Source: Serratia inhibens (GTDB lineage: Bacteria > Pseudomonadota > Gammaproteobacteria > Enterobacterales > Enterobacteriaceae). Taken from it: a stretch of DNA of 64,000 bases. Location: the NCBI RefSeq assembly GCF_003591175.1, contig NZ_QYYG01000003.1, positions 248,001 through 312,000 on the forward strand, given 5' to 3'. Positions 32,926 to 43,645 of the stretch are shown here, piece after piece. Made by a program: the position numbers and the translations under genes. The notes below the pieces were generated by a model, which saw only the letters and a list, made by a program, of their open reading frames with translations, did no database searches and was not told the origin of the DNA. The stretch's first letter is position 1. Every line of letters starts with the position of its first letter.

Positions 32926-33480
32926 ATGAAAAAAAGTAGCATGCTCATTGTATCCCTGCTGTTTGCTCCCCTTTTGGCCTCCGCACACAATTTCCAGCTC
33001 CAGCAGCGCGTCGCGCCAGTCGGCGTCAGCGATAAAGGAGAGTTAAATTACGCTAATGATAAGTTTAGCTATAAAAACTGGAATAGCGCGCAGCTCAATG
33101 GGAAAGTGCGAGTGATCCAGCATATTGCCGGCCGCAGCTCCGCCAAGGAAATGAACGGCCCACTGATAGAAGCGATTAAAAAAGCCAAGCTACCGCACGA
33201 ACGTTACCAAACGACGACAATCGTAAATACCGACGATGCCCTGCTCGGTACCGCGATGTTTGTTCGCAACAGTATTGAGGACAGCAAGAAAGAGTTTCCG
33301 TGGTCGCAATTTGTCGTCGACAGCAACGGTAACGTTCGCAAAGCCTGGGATCTGCAGCCGAAAGGCTCGGCCATTGTGGTGCTGGATAAACAGGGCAAGA
33401 TCCAATTCGCCAAAGATGGCGCTTTGACGCCCGAAGAGGTGCAGCAGGTCATGACCCAACTGCACCAGCTCCTGAACTGA
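32926..33480 (+). CDS. ytfJ: YtfJ family periplasmic protein
   Basis: YtfJ is a conserved secreted protein of unknown role, with a thioredoxin-like fold by family annotation. The product has 183 residues (E. coli 184). A signal peptide is visible (1-20, cleavage after ASA). The core keeps FSYKNWNSAQL, QHIAGRSSAKE and the closing DGALTPEEVQQVM. It has no CxxC active site. An AAGGAGAAGGC ribosome-binding site supports the ATG at 32926. It is convergent with cysQ, one base apart. Confidence 0.9.
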   Translation: MKKSSMLIVSLLFAPLLASAHNFQLQQRVAPVGVSDKGELNYANDKFSYKNWNSAQLNGKVRVIQHIAGRSSAKEMNGPLIEAIKKAKLPHERYQTTTIVNTDDALLGTAMFVRNSIEDSKKEFPWSQFVVDSNGNVRKAWDLQPKGSAIVVLDKQGKIQFAKDGALTPEEVQQVMTQLHQLLN

Positions 33481-33481
33481 T

Positions 33482-34222
33482 TCAGAACAGCGAAACCCGG
33501 AAACCGGGGTTGAGGAAGGATTCACGCGGCGTATAAAGCAACGGCTGCCCCCGCCAGTCGTGGATCTGCGCCCCGGCAGCCACCGCGACGGCATGGCCGG
33601 CGGCGGTATCCCAGATATTGGTCGGCCCGAAACGCGGATAGAGCTGCGCCTTACCTTCCGCCACCAGACAGAACTTCAGCGATGATCCGACAGAAATAGT
33701 CTGATGCTCACCCAGTTGGCTCAGGTAATCCTTCAATTCTTCATCGCTGTGGGAGCGGCTCACCACCACCAGCGGCGGATGGGCATTGCTGACGCCAATC
33801 GCCTGGCGCTGCCCCTTCTCTTCTTTCCAGGCTTTACCGCGCTCGGCCAGATACAACACGTCGATCGCCGGGGCATAAACCACGCCCATTACCGCCTGGC
33901 CGTCTTCAATCAGCGCGATATTCACCGTAAACTCGCCGTTGCGATTGAGGAATTCCTTGGTTCCATCCAACGGATCGACCAGCCAATAACGCGTCCAGTT
34001 CTGACGCACCTCCCAGGCCGGCGGATCTTCCTCCGACAGCAGCGGCACGTCCGGCGTTAACGCCGCCAGCCCGCGTTTGATAATATGATGCGCCGCCAGA
34101 TCGGCCGCCGTCACCGGTGAATCATCTTTTTTCTGCGCCACATCAAGCGGTTGTTCACCATCATATACCGCCATGATTGCCGCTCCCGCTTCGCGGGACA
34201 GTTGGCAAATTTGCTCTAACAT
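33482..34222 (-). CDS. cysQ: 3'(2'),5'-bisphosphate nucleotidase CysQ
   Basis: CysQ removes the 3'-phosphate of PAP and PAPS, products of sulfate assimilation and acyl-carrier priming. The product has 246 residues, equal to E. coli. It shows the inositol-monophosphatase metal motifs: SEEDPP near 63, DPLDGTKEF near 83, and WDTAAGHA near 205. Two adjacent ATG codons are possible; the second (34222) is six bases from GAGG and fits the family start MLEQ. Confidence 0.95.
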   Translation of the reverse strand: MLEQICQLSREAGAAIMAVYDGEQPLDVAQKKDDSPVTAADLAAHHIIKRGLAALTPDVPLLSEEDPPAWEVRQNWTRYWLVDPLDGTKEFLNRNGEFTVNIALIEDGQAVMGVVYAPAIDVLYLAERGKAWKEEKGQRQAIGVSNAHPPLVVVSRSHSDEELKDYLSQLGEHQTISVGSSLKFCLVAEGKAQLYPRFGPTNIWDTAAGHAVAVAAGAQIHDWRGQPLLYTPRESFLNPGFRVSLF

Positions 34223-34478
34223 CATTCACCTCAGATATGCAGTTCCGTGGGTAATTTCCCCTTCCTCATTGCTAGCAGCCTAGTTTTTTTTGCATGGAAT
34301 ATCCATCACAACGATTTAACCATCGGTATTTACTCAAGTCTTTGCCGTCACAACTGTGACATTTCCTGCCTAACCTCGGCCAATTTTCTGCCACACTTCA
34401 CAGTTTGGTGAGACAACCAATGTTAATTACATGTCCCTCTGCGATAAAACTCGAAAAATGGAATGGAGAAAACCAAAA

Positions 34479-36431
34479 ATGATGAAGCGTCCGCTGACGT
34501 TGTCCGCCCTGGCTATGCTGGTTTGCGCCTCGACGCAGGCGGCAACGGTCGATCTGCGCGTACTGGAAACCACCGACCTGCACAGCAACATGATGGACTT
34601 CGATTACTACAAGGATAAACCGACTGATAAATTCGGTCTGGTGCGTACCGCAAGCCTGATCCAACAGGCTCGCCAGCAGGCCACCAATGCGGTGCTGGTG
34701 GACAACGGCGATATTATTCAGGGCAGCCCGCTGGGCGACTATATGGCAGCCAAGGGGCTAAAACCCGGCGACGTACACCCGGTATACAAAGCGATGAATA
34801 CGCTGAATTACGTGGTCGGCAATATCGGCAACCATGAATTCAATTACGGCCTGGACTACCTGAAAAACGCCATTGCCGGCGCCAAATTCCCGTATATCAA
34901 CGCCAACGTGATCGACGCTAAAACTAAAAAACCGCTATTCACGCCTTATATTATCGTCGATACGCCGGTAAAAGACCGTGACGGCAAGGAACATACTTTA
35001 CGCATCGGCTATATCGGCTTCGTCCCCCCGCAAATTCTGGTGTGGGATAAGGCCAATCTGCAGGGCAAGGTGACGGTTAACGATATTACCGAAACCGCCA
35101 AAGGCTACGTGCCTGAAATGCGCAAACAGGGCGCCGACCTGGTGGTGGCAATCCCGCACTCCGGCCTTTCCAGCGAACCCTATAAGGCCATGGCGGAGAA
35201 CTCGGTGTACTACCTCAGCCAAGTGCCGGGCATTGACGCCATCATGTTCGGCCATGCCCACGCGGTATTCCCGAGCAAGGACTTCGCCGCTATCAAAGGC
35301 GCAGATATTGAAAAAGGCCTGCTGAATGGCGTACCGGCGGTCATGCCGGGCCAATGGGGCGATCACCTCGGCGTGGTGGATCTGCAACTGAGCAACGACT
35401 CCGGCAGTTGGAAAGTGGCCTCCGCCAAAGCGGAGGCGCGGCCGATCTACGACAAAGAGCACAAGAAATCGCTGGCGGCGGAAGACGCGGCGCTGGTGAA
35501 GGTGCTGGCAGAGGATCATAAAGGCACGCGAGACTTCGTCAGCCAGCCGGTCGGCAAGTCTGACGACAACATGTACAGCTACCTGGCGCTGGTGCAGGAC
35601 GATCCGACAGTGCAGATCGTCAACAATGCGCAGAAGGCCTATGTTGAGCACTACATTCAAGGCGATCCGGATCTGGCGGACCTGCCGGTGCTGTCAGCCG
35701 CAGCGCCGTTCAAGGTCGGCGGGCGCAAAAACGACCCGGCCAGCTTCGTTGAAGTGGAAAAAGGCCAGCTGACCTTCCGCAACGCTTCCGATCTCTATCT
35801 CTACCCCAATACGCTGGTAGTGGTGAAAGCCAGTGGTAAAGAGGTGAAGGAATGGCTGGAATGCTCGGCCGGGCAGTTCAATCAGATCGACGTCGCCAGC
35901 AGCAAGCCGCAAGGCCTGATTAACTGGGATGGCTTCCGCACTTATAACTTCGATGTCATTGACGGTGTGAATTATCAGATCGACGTCAGCCAGCCGGCGC
36001 GCTACGACGGCGAATGCCAGTTGATCAACGACAAGGCAGAACGCATCAAGCACCTGACGTTCAAGGGTAAGCCGATCGATCCGAACGCCACTTTCCTGGT
36101 TGCCACCAATAACTACCGCGCTTACGGCGGCAAGTTTGCCGGCACCGGCGATAAACACATCGCCTTCGCGTCGCCGGACGAGAACCGTTCGGTACTGGCG
36201 GCGTATATCGGTGCCGAGACTAAAAAACACGGTGCGGTACGGCCGCAGGTGGATAATAACTGGCGCCTGGCGGCATTCCGCAGTACACAGCCGCTGGATA
36301 TCCGCTTCGAAACCTCACCCAGTGAGAAAGCCACCGCGTTTATCAACACGCATGCGCAGTACCCGATGAAGGCTGAGGGCACGGACAGCATTGGTTTTGC
36401 GGTTTATCAGATCGATTTGAGCAGTAAATAA
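34479..36431 (+). CDS. cpdB: 2',3'-cyclic-nucleotide 2'-phosphodiesterase/3'-nucleotidase CpdB
   Basis: CpdB is a periplasmic enzyme that converts 2',3'-cyclic nucleotides to nucleosides for salvage. The product has 650 residues (E. coli 647). A signal peptide (cleavage after TQA) precedes a metallophosphatase domain with [16 protein letters not shown] and GNHEFNYG motifs. The C-terminal 5'-nucleotidase domain ends near residue 645. The ATG at 34479 follows GGAG by 10 bases; adjacent ATG at 34482 and upstream in-frame starts are less likely. It is divergent from cysQ. Confidence 0.96.
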   Translation: MMKRPLTLSALAMLVCASTQAATVDLRVLETTDLHSNMMDFDYYKDKPTDKFGLVRTASLIQQARQQATNAVLVDNGDIIQGSPLGDYMAAKGLKPGDVHPVYKAMNTLNYVVGNIGNHEFNYGLDYLKNAIAGAKFPYINANVIDAKTKKPLFTPYIIVDTPVKDRDGKEHTLRIGYIGFVPPQILVWDKANLQGKVTVNDITETAKGYVPEMRKQGADLVVAIPHSGLSSEPYKAMAENSVYYLSQVPGIDAIMFGHAHAVFPSKDFAAIKGADIEKGLLNGVPAVMPGQWGDHLGVVDLQLSNDSGSWKVASAKAEARPIYDKEHKKSLAAEDAALVKVLAEDHKGTRDFVSQPVGKSDDNMYSYLALVQDDPTVQIVNNAQKAYVEHYIQGDPDLADLPVLSAAAPFKVGGRKNDPASFVEVEKGQLTFRNASDLYLYPNTLVVVKASGKEVKEWLECSAGQFNQIDVASSKPQGLINWDGFRTYNFDVIDGVNYQIDVSQPARYDGECQLINDKAERIKHLTFKGKPIDPNATFLVATNNYRAYGGKFAGTGDKHIAFASPDENRSVLAAYIGAETKKHGAVRPQVDNNWRLAAFRSTQPLDIRFETSPSEKATAFINTHAQYPMKAEGTDSIGFAVYQIDLSSK

Positions 36432-36495
36432 GTGTCAGGCCGGGGGGAAATGACGCCTCCCGGCCGCCTACCTCTTTTTCTCTCTGGCGCGCCCT

Positions 36496-36524
36496 TTAAA
36501 TTGCATTTAAAATACATGTTATAA
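36496..36524 (+). promoter_or_regulatory. ytfE promoter with NsrR site
   Basis: AAATTGCATTT and AAATACATGTT form an 11-1-11 near-palindrome at 36498-36520, very close to the NsrR consensus. It covers a -35 TTAAAT (36496-36501) and -10 TTATAA (36519-36524) with a 17-base spacer. NsrR bound here would block polymerase. The nsrR gene is in this window at 48737-49162. Confidence 0.8.
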
Positions 36525-36554
36525 GATTCCTTCATTTTTTAAAGAGGCACTACC

Positions 36555-37220
36555 ATGGATTACCGCAACCAGTCCCTCGGCGCTCTCGCTATCGCCATTC
36601 CCCGGGCATCCCGCCTGTTCCGTTTGAACGATCTGGACTATTGCTGCGGCGGCAAGCAAACGTTGCAGCGCGCGGCCGAACGCAGAGGGCTGGATATCGA
36701 CCGGCTGGAAACCGAGCTGGCCACCCTCGCCGCCAAACCGGAACAAAGCCGCGACTGGCGTACTGCGCCGCTCGGCGAAGTCATTGACTATATTCTGCCG
36801 CGCTTCCATCAAAGACACCGTGAGCAGTTGGCCGAACTGGTGCTGATGGCGGAAAAGGTTGAGCGGGTACACTCAGACAAACCCGCCTGTCCGCGCGGCC
36901 TGGCTAAACAGCTGAACCTGATCCGGCTGGATCTGGAAAACCATATGATGAAAGAAGAGCAGATCCTGTTCCCGATGATCAAACAAGGTATGGGGCGCCA
37001 GGCCGCCGGGCCGATCTCGGTGATGGAGCATGAACATGACGAAGCGGGAGAACAGCTGGAGGTGGTGAAATTCCTTACCAATAACATGACGCCGCCGGAA
37101 GGGGCATGCAATACCTGGCAGGCGCTGTATGGCGGCATCGACGAATTCATCGACGACCTGATGGAGCATATCAATCTGGAGAACAACCTGCTGTTCCCAC
37201 GCGCACTGAGCGCTGCATAA
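36555..37220 (+). CDS. ytfE: Iron-sulfur cluster repair di-iron protein YtfE
   Basis: YtfE (RIC) is a di-iron protein that helps repair iron-sulfur clusters after nitrosative and oxidative damage. The product has 221 residues (E. coli 220). The N-terminal ScdA domain holds Cys30-Cys31 in DYCCGGK, and the hemerythrin-like domain holds iron ligands in the [21 protein letters not shown] and MEHINLENN motifs. An NsrR site covers its promoter. In E. coli cycA lies between ytfE and fklB; it is absent here. Confidence 0.96.
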   Translation: MDYRNQSLGALAIAIPRASRLFRLNDLDYCCGGKQTLQRAAERRGLDIDRLETELATLAAKPEQSRDWRTAPLGEVIDYILPRFHQRHREQLAELVLMAEKVERVHSDKPACPRGLAKQLNLIRLDLENHMMKEEQILFPMIKQGMGRQAAGPISVMEHEHDEAGEQLEVVKFLTNNMTPPEGACNTWQALYGGIDEFIDDLMEHINLENNLLFPRALSAA

Positions 37221-37225
37221 AACAA

Positions 37226-37250
37226 GGGCGCCATTAAGGCGCCCAGGGAA
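37226..37250. terminator. Terminator between ytfE and fklB
   Basis: GGGCGCC and GGCGCCC form a 7-bp stem with a 5-base loop. On the minus strand TTGTTTTAT follows, so it serves fklB better than ytfE. Confidence 0.65.
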
Positions 37251-37263
37251 ACCTGTTATTGAA

Positions 37264-37884
37264 TTACAGAATTTCCAGCAGCTCGACGTCAAACACCAGC
37301 GCACTGAATGGCGGGATGGATGCGCCGGCACCGCGCTCGCCATAGGCCAGATCGTGCGGGATATACAGCTGCCATTTGGAGCCGACCGGCATCAGGGTCA
37401 GCGCTTCGATCCAGCCTGGGATCACACCGCTAACCGGGAATTCTGCCGGCTGGCCGCGCTCTACGGAGCTGTCGAACACGTCGCCGTTAATCAGACGACC
37501 GGTGTAATGCACGCGCACGCGATCCTGACGGGACGGGATTGGGCCATTGCCCTGCTCCAGCACGGAGAACTGCAGACCGGATTCGGTCAACGTCACTTCG
37601 TCACGCTTGGCATTTTCTTCCAGGAATTGCTGACCTTCAACGGCCATTGCCTGCTGGCGCTCACGACGCACGGCATCCGCACGCTCGTGAATTTCACGCA
37701 GTGCACGATGTACCACGTCTACCGGAACCGCCGGGGCATTCCCTTCCAGCGCGTCACGCAAACCTGCCAGCAAAGCTTCCGGTTGTAAACCTTCCAGACC
37801 GGACTCTTGCAACTGCTGGCCGACCTGTAAACCAATCCCGTAACTTGCTTGCGCTTCAACGCTGTCAAAAGAAGGGGTTGTCAT
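37264..37884 (-). CDS. fklB: FKBP-type peptidyl-prolyl isomerase FklB (FKBP22)
   Basis: FklB is a cytoplasmic proline isomerase with 206 residues, equal to E. coli. The N-terminal dimerisation domain covers about 1-90 and a long helix leads to the C-terminal FKBP domain (about 115-206). The domain holds [16 protein letters not shown] and [13 protein letters not shown], the ligand-binding regions. It lacks a signal peptide. It is convergent with ytfE. Confidence 0.95.
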   Translation of the reverse strand: MTTPSFDSVEAQASYGIGLQVGQQLQESGLEGLQPEALLAGLRDALEGNAPAVPVDVVHRALREIHERADAVRRERQQAMAVEGQQFLEENAKRDEVTLTESGLQFSVLEQGNGPIPSRQDRVRVHYTGRLINGDVFDSSVERGQPAEFPVSGVIPGWIEALTLMPVGSKWQLYIPHDLAYGERGAGASIPPFSALVFDVELLEIL

Positions 37885-38171
37885 GGGGTTTTCCTTTAGT
37901 CTGTAAAAAGTCGAAAGCGCAGCATAACAGCGCCGGAAAGCCGGGTAAAATCTTGTGTGGAGAATGATGACTTTTGTCGTAGAAAAAGAAACAATAACCT
38001 CCTGTTAACGCCCGCTCCCGCGATCCCAGGCATATCGCCTGCCGCGACAACCATTGAATTGCTGCTGCCTTTCACTTCAAACAGTTAGCGGACTATACTG
38101 AAAGCAGGAAATCGGACCGGCGGTACACCATGTGTACTGTGGCATTTTTACGCAGTTGAAGAGAGGTCACC

Positions 38172-38840
38172 ATGGGCAGAATCTCGCCCAGGAGAAGGAA
38201 CACCACCCGTATCTACCAGCCGTTGCTGCGCACCTGGCTGAACTTCAGCCAGCGCCTGAAACCTGGCTCCGCGCCAGAGGCGGCAGAAGATCCGGATTCA
38301 GAGCAACCGCCGGTAAACGGCAAAGGACAGGGAATCAAAGCGTTACTGCTGAAGATTTGGCACCTGCCGGACAGTTTCGGCTGGATGGAACCCTTGCCCT
38401 ATTTTCATCGTCGTTGGACTCTTATCTTCGGCGCGATCCTGCTGTTGGCGCTGTTATGGCCCTATTCGTCAGACAAACAGCCATTCCCGGTCACCCAGCA
38501 AGGCAACGGCATACCGCTGCAGGCCGATCAGCAAGATAACGGCCAGCAGCAACAAGCTGCCGAACCGGAACCGGCTGGCAATTGGCAACGCTACCAGATC
38601 CAGCCAGGCCAAACACTGGCGCAGCTATTTCGTGACAACAGCCTGCCGGTGAACGAAGTCTTTGCCATGGCTCAGGTGGAAGGTAACGACAAACCGCTCA
38701 GTAATATGAAGGTGGGTCAGGAAGTGCGTATCGAACGTGATGCCAACGGTGTGATTACCGCGCTGTCGGTCACTACCGCAGACAATACCCAAGCCCTGTT
38801 CCGCCGTCAGGCCGACGGTGGTTATCGCCGCGAGCGCTAA
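38172..38840 (+). CDS. ytfB: OapA-family LysM-like cell-division protein YtfB
   Basis: YtfB is an inner-membrane protein of the OapA family linked to cell division in E. coli. The product has 222 residues (E. coli 212). A basic N-terminal cytoplasmic region of about 80 residues precedes one membrane segment (83-98), a Gln/Glu-rich linker and a C-terminal LysM-like/OapA domain from about 139, with QPGQTLAQLFRDN and MAQVEGNDKPLSNM. Compared with recalled E. coli YtfB, the cytoplasmic part has about 50 extra residues. Its stop overlaps the convergent DUF488 stop by 2 bases. Confidence 0.88.
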   Translation: MGRISPRRRNTTRIYQPLLRTWLNFSQRLKPGSAPEAAEDPDSEQPPVNGKGQGIKALLLKIWHLPDSFGWMEPLPYFHRRWTLIFGAILLLALLWPYSSDKQPFPVTQQGNGIPLQADQQDNGQQQQAAEPEPAGNWQRYQIQPGQTLAQLFRDNSLPVNEVFAMAQVEGNDKPLSNMKVGQEVRIERDANGVITALSVTTADNTQALFRRQADGGYRRER

Positions 38841-39196
38841 TCCGCCAATTGAGCCAACAGGAAGTCACGCAGCACCACGCCCTGGTTGTGCTGTGTGTCT
38901 TTACTGCCGTACAGCAAGGTCAGGGCCTGCCCTTGCCGCAATAACGCCACCAGCGGCTGCCAGGCTTCGTTTTCCGCCAGTTGCCGGCGGTAGCGGCGGT
39001 CAAACTCTTCCCACTGATCGACGTGTTGATGAAACCACTGCCGCAGTGCGTTATCCGGCGCAATCTGTTTCAGCCACTGCACGCCCTGTAACCGTTCCTT
39101 GCTTATCCCCCGCGGCCACAGCCGATCAATCAAATAGCAGTTCTCCGGAGCCGGGCCGGTAAAGTCATAGACGCGCTGTAAGTTAATGTCTGCCAT
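38837..39196 (-). CDS. DUF488 family protein (YeaO-like)
   Basis: This is a 119-residue cytoplasmic protein of the DUF488 family. Hallmarks are YLIDRLWPRGISKERL (about 21-36), the WKxxAP-type segment WLKQIAPDN, and the closing LLYGSKDTQHN. The ATG at 39196 gives MADINLQRVYDF; a further 25 upstream codons were discarded. The molecular role is unknown. In E. coli the related yeaO is at another locus, so the copy here may have been inserted beside ytfB, although relatives may share it. Confidence 0.8.
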   Translation of the reverse strand: MADINLQRVYDFTGPAPENCYLIDRLWPRGISKERLQGVQWLKQIAPDNALRQWFHQHVDQWEEFDRRYRRQLAENEAWQPLVALLRQGQALTLLYGSKDTQHNQGVVLRDFLLAQLAD

Positions 39197-39249
39197 TCGC
39201 TGACTCTTCTCACCAAGGGTAATCGCAGGGTAGCGCGTTTTACCGGGCG

Positions 39250-39285
39250 CAGAAAAGCAAAACGCCAGCACGAGGCTGGCGTTTT
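39250..39285 (-). terminator. Terminator downstream of rplI
   Basis: AAAACGCCAGC pairs with GCTGGCGTTTT around a 5-base loop; a T-rich tail (TTTTGCTTTTC) follows on the minus strand. It ends the rpsF-priB-rpsR-rplI operon. Confidence 0.85.
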
Positions 39286-39305
39286 AACTTGGCTGGCAGG
39301 AGCGA

Positions 39306-39770
<465 letters not shown>

Positions 39771-39797
39771 TTAAAGTCGTTAATAGACAGCGGCCGA

Positions 39798-40347
<550 letters not shown>

Positions 40348-40355
40348 AGCAGCAA

Positions 40356-40848
<493 letters not shown>

Positions 40849-40855
40849 ACGCGTA

Positions 40856-40884
40856 ATCATACTTGCGGAGGTTGAAAAACTCAA
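40856..40884 (-). promoter_or_regulatory. Promoter of the rpsF operon
   Basis: On the minus strand -35 TTGAGT and -10 TATGAT are separated by 17 bases. The predicted start is about 95 bases before rpsF. Confidence 0.7.
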
Positions 40885-41211
40885 GGACAGCGTGGGGTTT
40901 ATTATCGGTAATGCGAGGCCAATTCAAAAATAGCACGATTTGCTCTCTGCAGAACCTATGTATGCAGATCCATCAGTTCCAAAAATCTTTCAATAAAATC
41001 ATCATCGATGCGCAAATTTTATTCATTTTTTTTGAAGGAGGCTATCAAAACCACGCACTTTTTAATCCCGCAGGAAGGTCTAAAATTGTACTTATCCGCC
41101 GCAGACAGCGCGACGAAAAAGTTTTGAAGTCATTCAATGCATATAAATAACTTTTTGCTGCACTGGCACCTGCTGTCAGGCCGTTGAGGCAAACGGTTAA
41201 GAGAGGCAAAT
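40885..41211. other. rpsF-yjfY intergenic region
   Basis: This stretch of 327 bases holds no gene. It is AT-rich from about 40980 and should contain the yjfY promoter. The ribosome-binding site AAGAGAGG lies before yjfY. Confidence 0.5.
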
Positions 41212-41478
41212 ATGAAACGCATTACCATCGCTACTGCCATTGCTTTACTGTTTTCCGCCAACGTCATGGCCGCCACCGAAATCACTTCGCATGAGGCCGA
41301 CCAGCGCCAGAGCGTCGGTTTCGTGACACTAAACCAGAACGTGGTATCGCCGGATGACGCCACCAGCCAGGTGAGCAAAATAGCCGACCAGCGGGGTGCC
41401 ACCGCCTACCGCATCATTGCCCTGCATGAGCCGGACAGCAACAGCACCATTCACGTCAGCGCCGAGCTGTATCGCTAA
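41212..41478 (+). CDS. yjfY: YhcN/DUF1471 family secreted protein YjfY
   Basis: This is an 88-residue secreted protein with a signal peptide (1-20, cleavage after VMA) and a YhcN/DUF1471 domain. The domain shows the QVSKIADQRGATAYRII helix and strand and ends in VSAELYR. It corresponds in place to E. coli yjfY, upstream of rpsF and divergent from it. The function is unknown; family members respond to stress and affect biofilm. Confidence 0.85.
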   Translation: MKRITIATAIALLFSANVMAATEITSHEADQRQSVGFVTLNQNVVSPDDATSQVSKIADQRGATAYRIIALHEPDSNSTIHVSAELYR

Positions 41479-41563
41479 GCGAAAATGCAGCACCAGGGAA
41501 CGAAGCCGCGCCAACAAGCGGCAAATGAGAACAGGCGATGCTCTCGCTGAACGCCAATACCTG

Positions 41564-41591
41564 GCCCCCTATTATTCAGGGGGCTTTTTTT
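41564..41591 (+). terminator. Terminator downstream of yjfY
   Basis: GCCCCCT pairs with AGGGGGC around a 7-base loop and is followed by seven T residues. It overlaps the stop codon of the convergent yjfP. Confidence 0.85.
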
Positions 41592-42342
41592 ACAGCTCGC
41601 GGCGGAAAAAGTCTGCGGTCGCGGACAATGCCAACGGCGTAATGCGGTGCTTGACGCCCGGTTCGGTAATAAACGTCAGTTGGCGATCCCAGCCGCTCTG
41701 GCGCAGTTCGGTAGCCAACCGCAGGCTTTCCGCCGCCGGCACCACATCGTCCGCATCACCGTGCCACAGCAGCAGCGGACGATCGGCCACCTTTTCCAAC
41801 TGATGCTCCAGACCGTAATCCGCCAGCACGACGATGCGCGCCTCAAAACCGGCGACCGTCAACAGATTGCCCTGTTCATCCAGCGGCGGAAACAGCGTCT
41901 GGGCCAACGAGGTGTAATAACCGCTCCCCATCAGGCTGGCGGCCGCTTTAATCCACGGATAGCGCGCAAAGCTGCCCAAAGCTGTCATGCCGCCCATTGA
42001 GGCGCCGGCCACGCCGATCCGCCCGTCGGCAATCAGGCCACGCTTTACAAACTGCGTTTTGAGTGCCGGTAGCTCGTCAATGTTGCGTTTGAGGATCTCC
42101 CAAAAGCTGGCCAAGCGCCGCTGTTCATCACCGTCAAAGCGCTCGCCGTGCAGATCGGCATCCGGCAGCACCACGCGAAAACCCGCCCTGGCCAACGCAT
42201 AGGCAAAGTAGGCGTACACTTCTTTCGACGAGGTGTAACCATGGTAGAAAAACACTGTCGGCAGCGGCTGATGGTACTGCCCCGCCGGCACAGCATGGAT
42301 CACCGCAACATCGCCCACCCGTTCGTCATGTATTTCAATCAT
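41590..42342 (-). CDS. yjfP: Alpha/beta-hydrolase esterase YjfP
   Basis: YjfP is a cytoplasmic carboxylesterase with 250 residues (E. coli 249). The nucleophile is Ser115 in GASMG (113-117); the acid is in the HGDADDVVP segment and the histidine in VKHRITP. The oxyanion-hole motif FYHGYTSS is near residue 32. The ATG at 42342 gives MIEIHDE; 11 upstream codons were discarded. It is convergent with yjfY and divergent from bsmA. Confidence 0.92.
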   Translation of the reverse strand: MIEIHDERVGDVAVIHAVPAGQYHQPLPTVFFYHGYTSSKEVYAYFAYALARAGFRVVLPDADLHGERFDGDEQRRLASFWEILKRNIDELPALKTQFVKRGLIADGRIGVAGASMGGMTALGSFARYPWIKAAASLMGSGYYTSLAQTLFPPLDEQGNLLTVAGFEARIVVLADYGLEHQLEKVADRPLLLWHGDADDVVPAAESLRLATELRQSGWDRQLTFITEPGVKHRITPLALSATADFFRREL

Positions 42343-42468
42343 CCGTTTTTCCCTCTGCGTACCTGTTGCCTTCATAATGGCAAACTTGAGCTAAAAGCAT
42401 TAGCTCAATCTGTTCCACTTTATATTGGGTTACACTGAAGCCATGATAGCGGTTTCCCCGAGGTATCC

Positions 42469-42777
42469 ATGAAACTTTCCCGCCTGCTGTTCCCCCTGAC
42501 GCTGGCTGCATCGCTTTCCGCCTGCGGCATCATGACCACGACACCCAAAGCCCCGCCGCCGCCAACCGATCGGGCACAGGAGATCACCCGGGCGCAAACT
42601 TCTGAGTTGGTAAAGATAGGCACCACCAGCGCCCTGGTTTACGGCAGCCCGATGGATGTGGAAGCGGAGATTAACAGGAAGGCCAACGCCAGCGGCGCAC
42701 GCTATTACATGATCATCATGAACAGCGAAACCGTCGTTCCCGGCCAATGGTATTCGCAGGCGATCCTGTATCGGTAA
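42469..42777 (+). CDS. bsmA: Biofilm stress and motility lipoprotein BsmA
   Basis: BsmA is an outer-membrane lipoprotein of the YhcN/DUF1471 family that affects biofilm formation and peroxide tolerance in E. coli. The product has 102 residues. The lipobox is LSAC with lipidation at Cys19, followed by a Pro-rich stretch (KAPPPP). The DUF1471 domain ends with GQWYSQAILYR. It lies beside yjfN as in E. coli. Confidence 0.9.
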   Translation: MKLSRLLFPLTLAASLSACGIMTTTPKAPPPPTDRAQEITRAQTSELVKIGTTSALVYGSPMDVEAEINRKANASGARYYMIIMNSETVVPGQWYSQAILYR

Positions 42778-42888
42778 GCTGCGGCGTTTTAACCATATTT
42801 ACAATGGCTTTGCACAGACTGAAGTTGGATATTGCACACTGGCGGTCAACCTGCCGCAACCAGCGGTCGTTCGACGAAGGGGAACGCC

Positions 42889-43164
42889 ATGAAACGCTCC
42901 GCCGCACTCACCGCCCTCCTGCTCTCCGTGGGGCTGCTCAACGTCAGCGCCAAATCTGCCGAACTGGCGCCCGCCGACCGCGTTACGCCACTCAGTGAAA
43001 TTGCGCAGATCACCCTGGATAATCTTTCCGGCTCGCCTCAGGACGTCGAACAGGTCATAGCCCGCAAGGCTGATGAGCATGGAGCAAGCTATTACCGCAT
43101 TTTGCGGATGGAGGAACAGGCGCACCAGCCCGGCTGGCGTGCCTCGGCGATTCTTTATCTTTAA
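42889..43164 (+). CDS. yjfN: DegP-activating secreted protein YjfN
   Basis: YjfN is a 91-residue secreted YhcN/DUF1471 protein (E. coli 91). In E. coli it is reported to stimulate the periplasmic protease DegP. A signal peptide is present, and the core holds SPQDVEQVIARKADEHGASYYRI and ends ASAILYL. The ATG at 42889 follows AAGGGGAACGCC. Its last 4 bases overlap the convergent yjfL stop. Confidence 0.88.
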   Translation: MKRSAALTALLLSVGLLNVSAKSAELAPADRVTPLSEIAQITLDNLSGSPQDVEQVIARKADEHGASYYRILRMEEQAHQPGWRASAILYL

Positions 43165-43559
43165 TAACTCATGCAGGCCGCATTTAACACGCCGCCGCTG
43201 ATCGAAACGCCCCCCAGGAAAATACCGGCGGCCAGGTGATTGGACTCAATCTTGTCGCTGATGCGCGGCATGTAGATTTTAACCGCCGCGAACAGCAACA
43301 GTTGCACCACCAACGCCACCACGCCCCACAGCAAGTAGTCCAGCAGGCTGATCGAGTTGATCGCCGCGCTGGCCAGCGGGATCACATACCCCAGGCAGGC
43401 ACCGACGAACCCGAAGGCGGCAGACTGGTTGTCGGCCTTGATCAATGCCCATTCGTCATGCGGCGTAATGCGGGTATAAATAAACAAGAACACCAGTACC
43501 ATGGCAAAGCCACTAAAGAAGTAAGAGGCGAATGCCGCCAACGCGCTGAGAATATCCAT
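43161..43559 (-). CDS. yjfL: DUF350 inner-membrane protein YjfL
   Basis: This is an inner-membrane protein of 132 residues (E. coli 132) with four hydrophobic segments. The core carries the ALIKADNQSAAFGFVGACLG motif typical of DUF350. In E. coli it is part of yjfIJKLMC; here it stands alone between yjfN and aidB. The function is unknown. Confidence 0.85.
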   Translation of the reverse strand: MDILSALAAFASYFFSGFAMVLVFLFIYTRITPHDEWALIKADNQSAAFGFVGACLGYVIPLASAAINSISLLDYLLWGVVALVVQLLLFAAVKIYMPRISDKIESNHLAAGIFLGGVSISGGVLNAACMSY

Positions 43560-43645
43560 GTCATGTTTCCTGGTCAGAGGTCAGTATCCCTTACGGGCCA
43601 AGTGCTGAATTAAAAAGCTTTTTCTGTTGCGACGCCACTGTTTCC

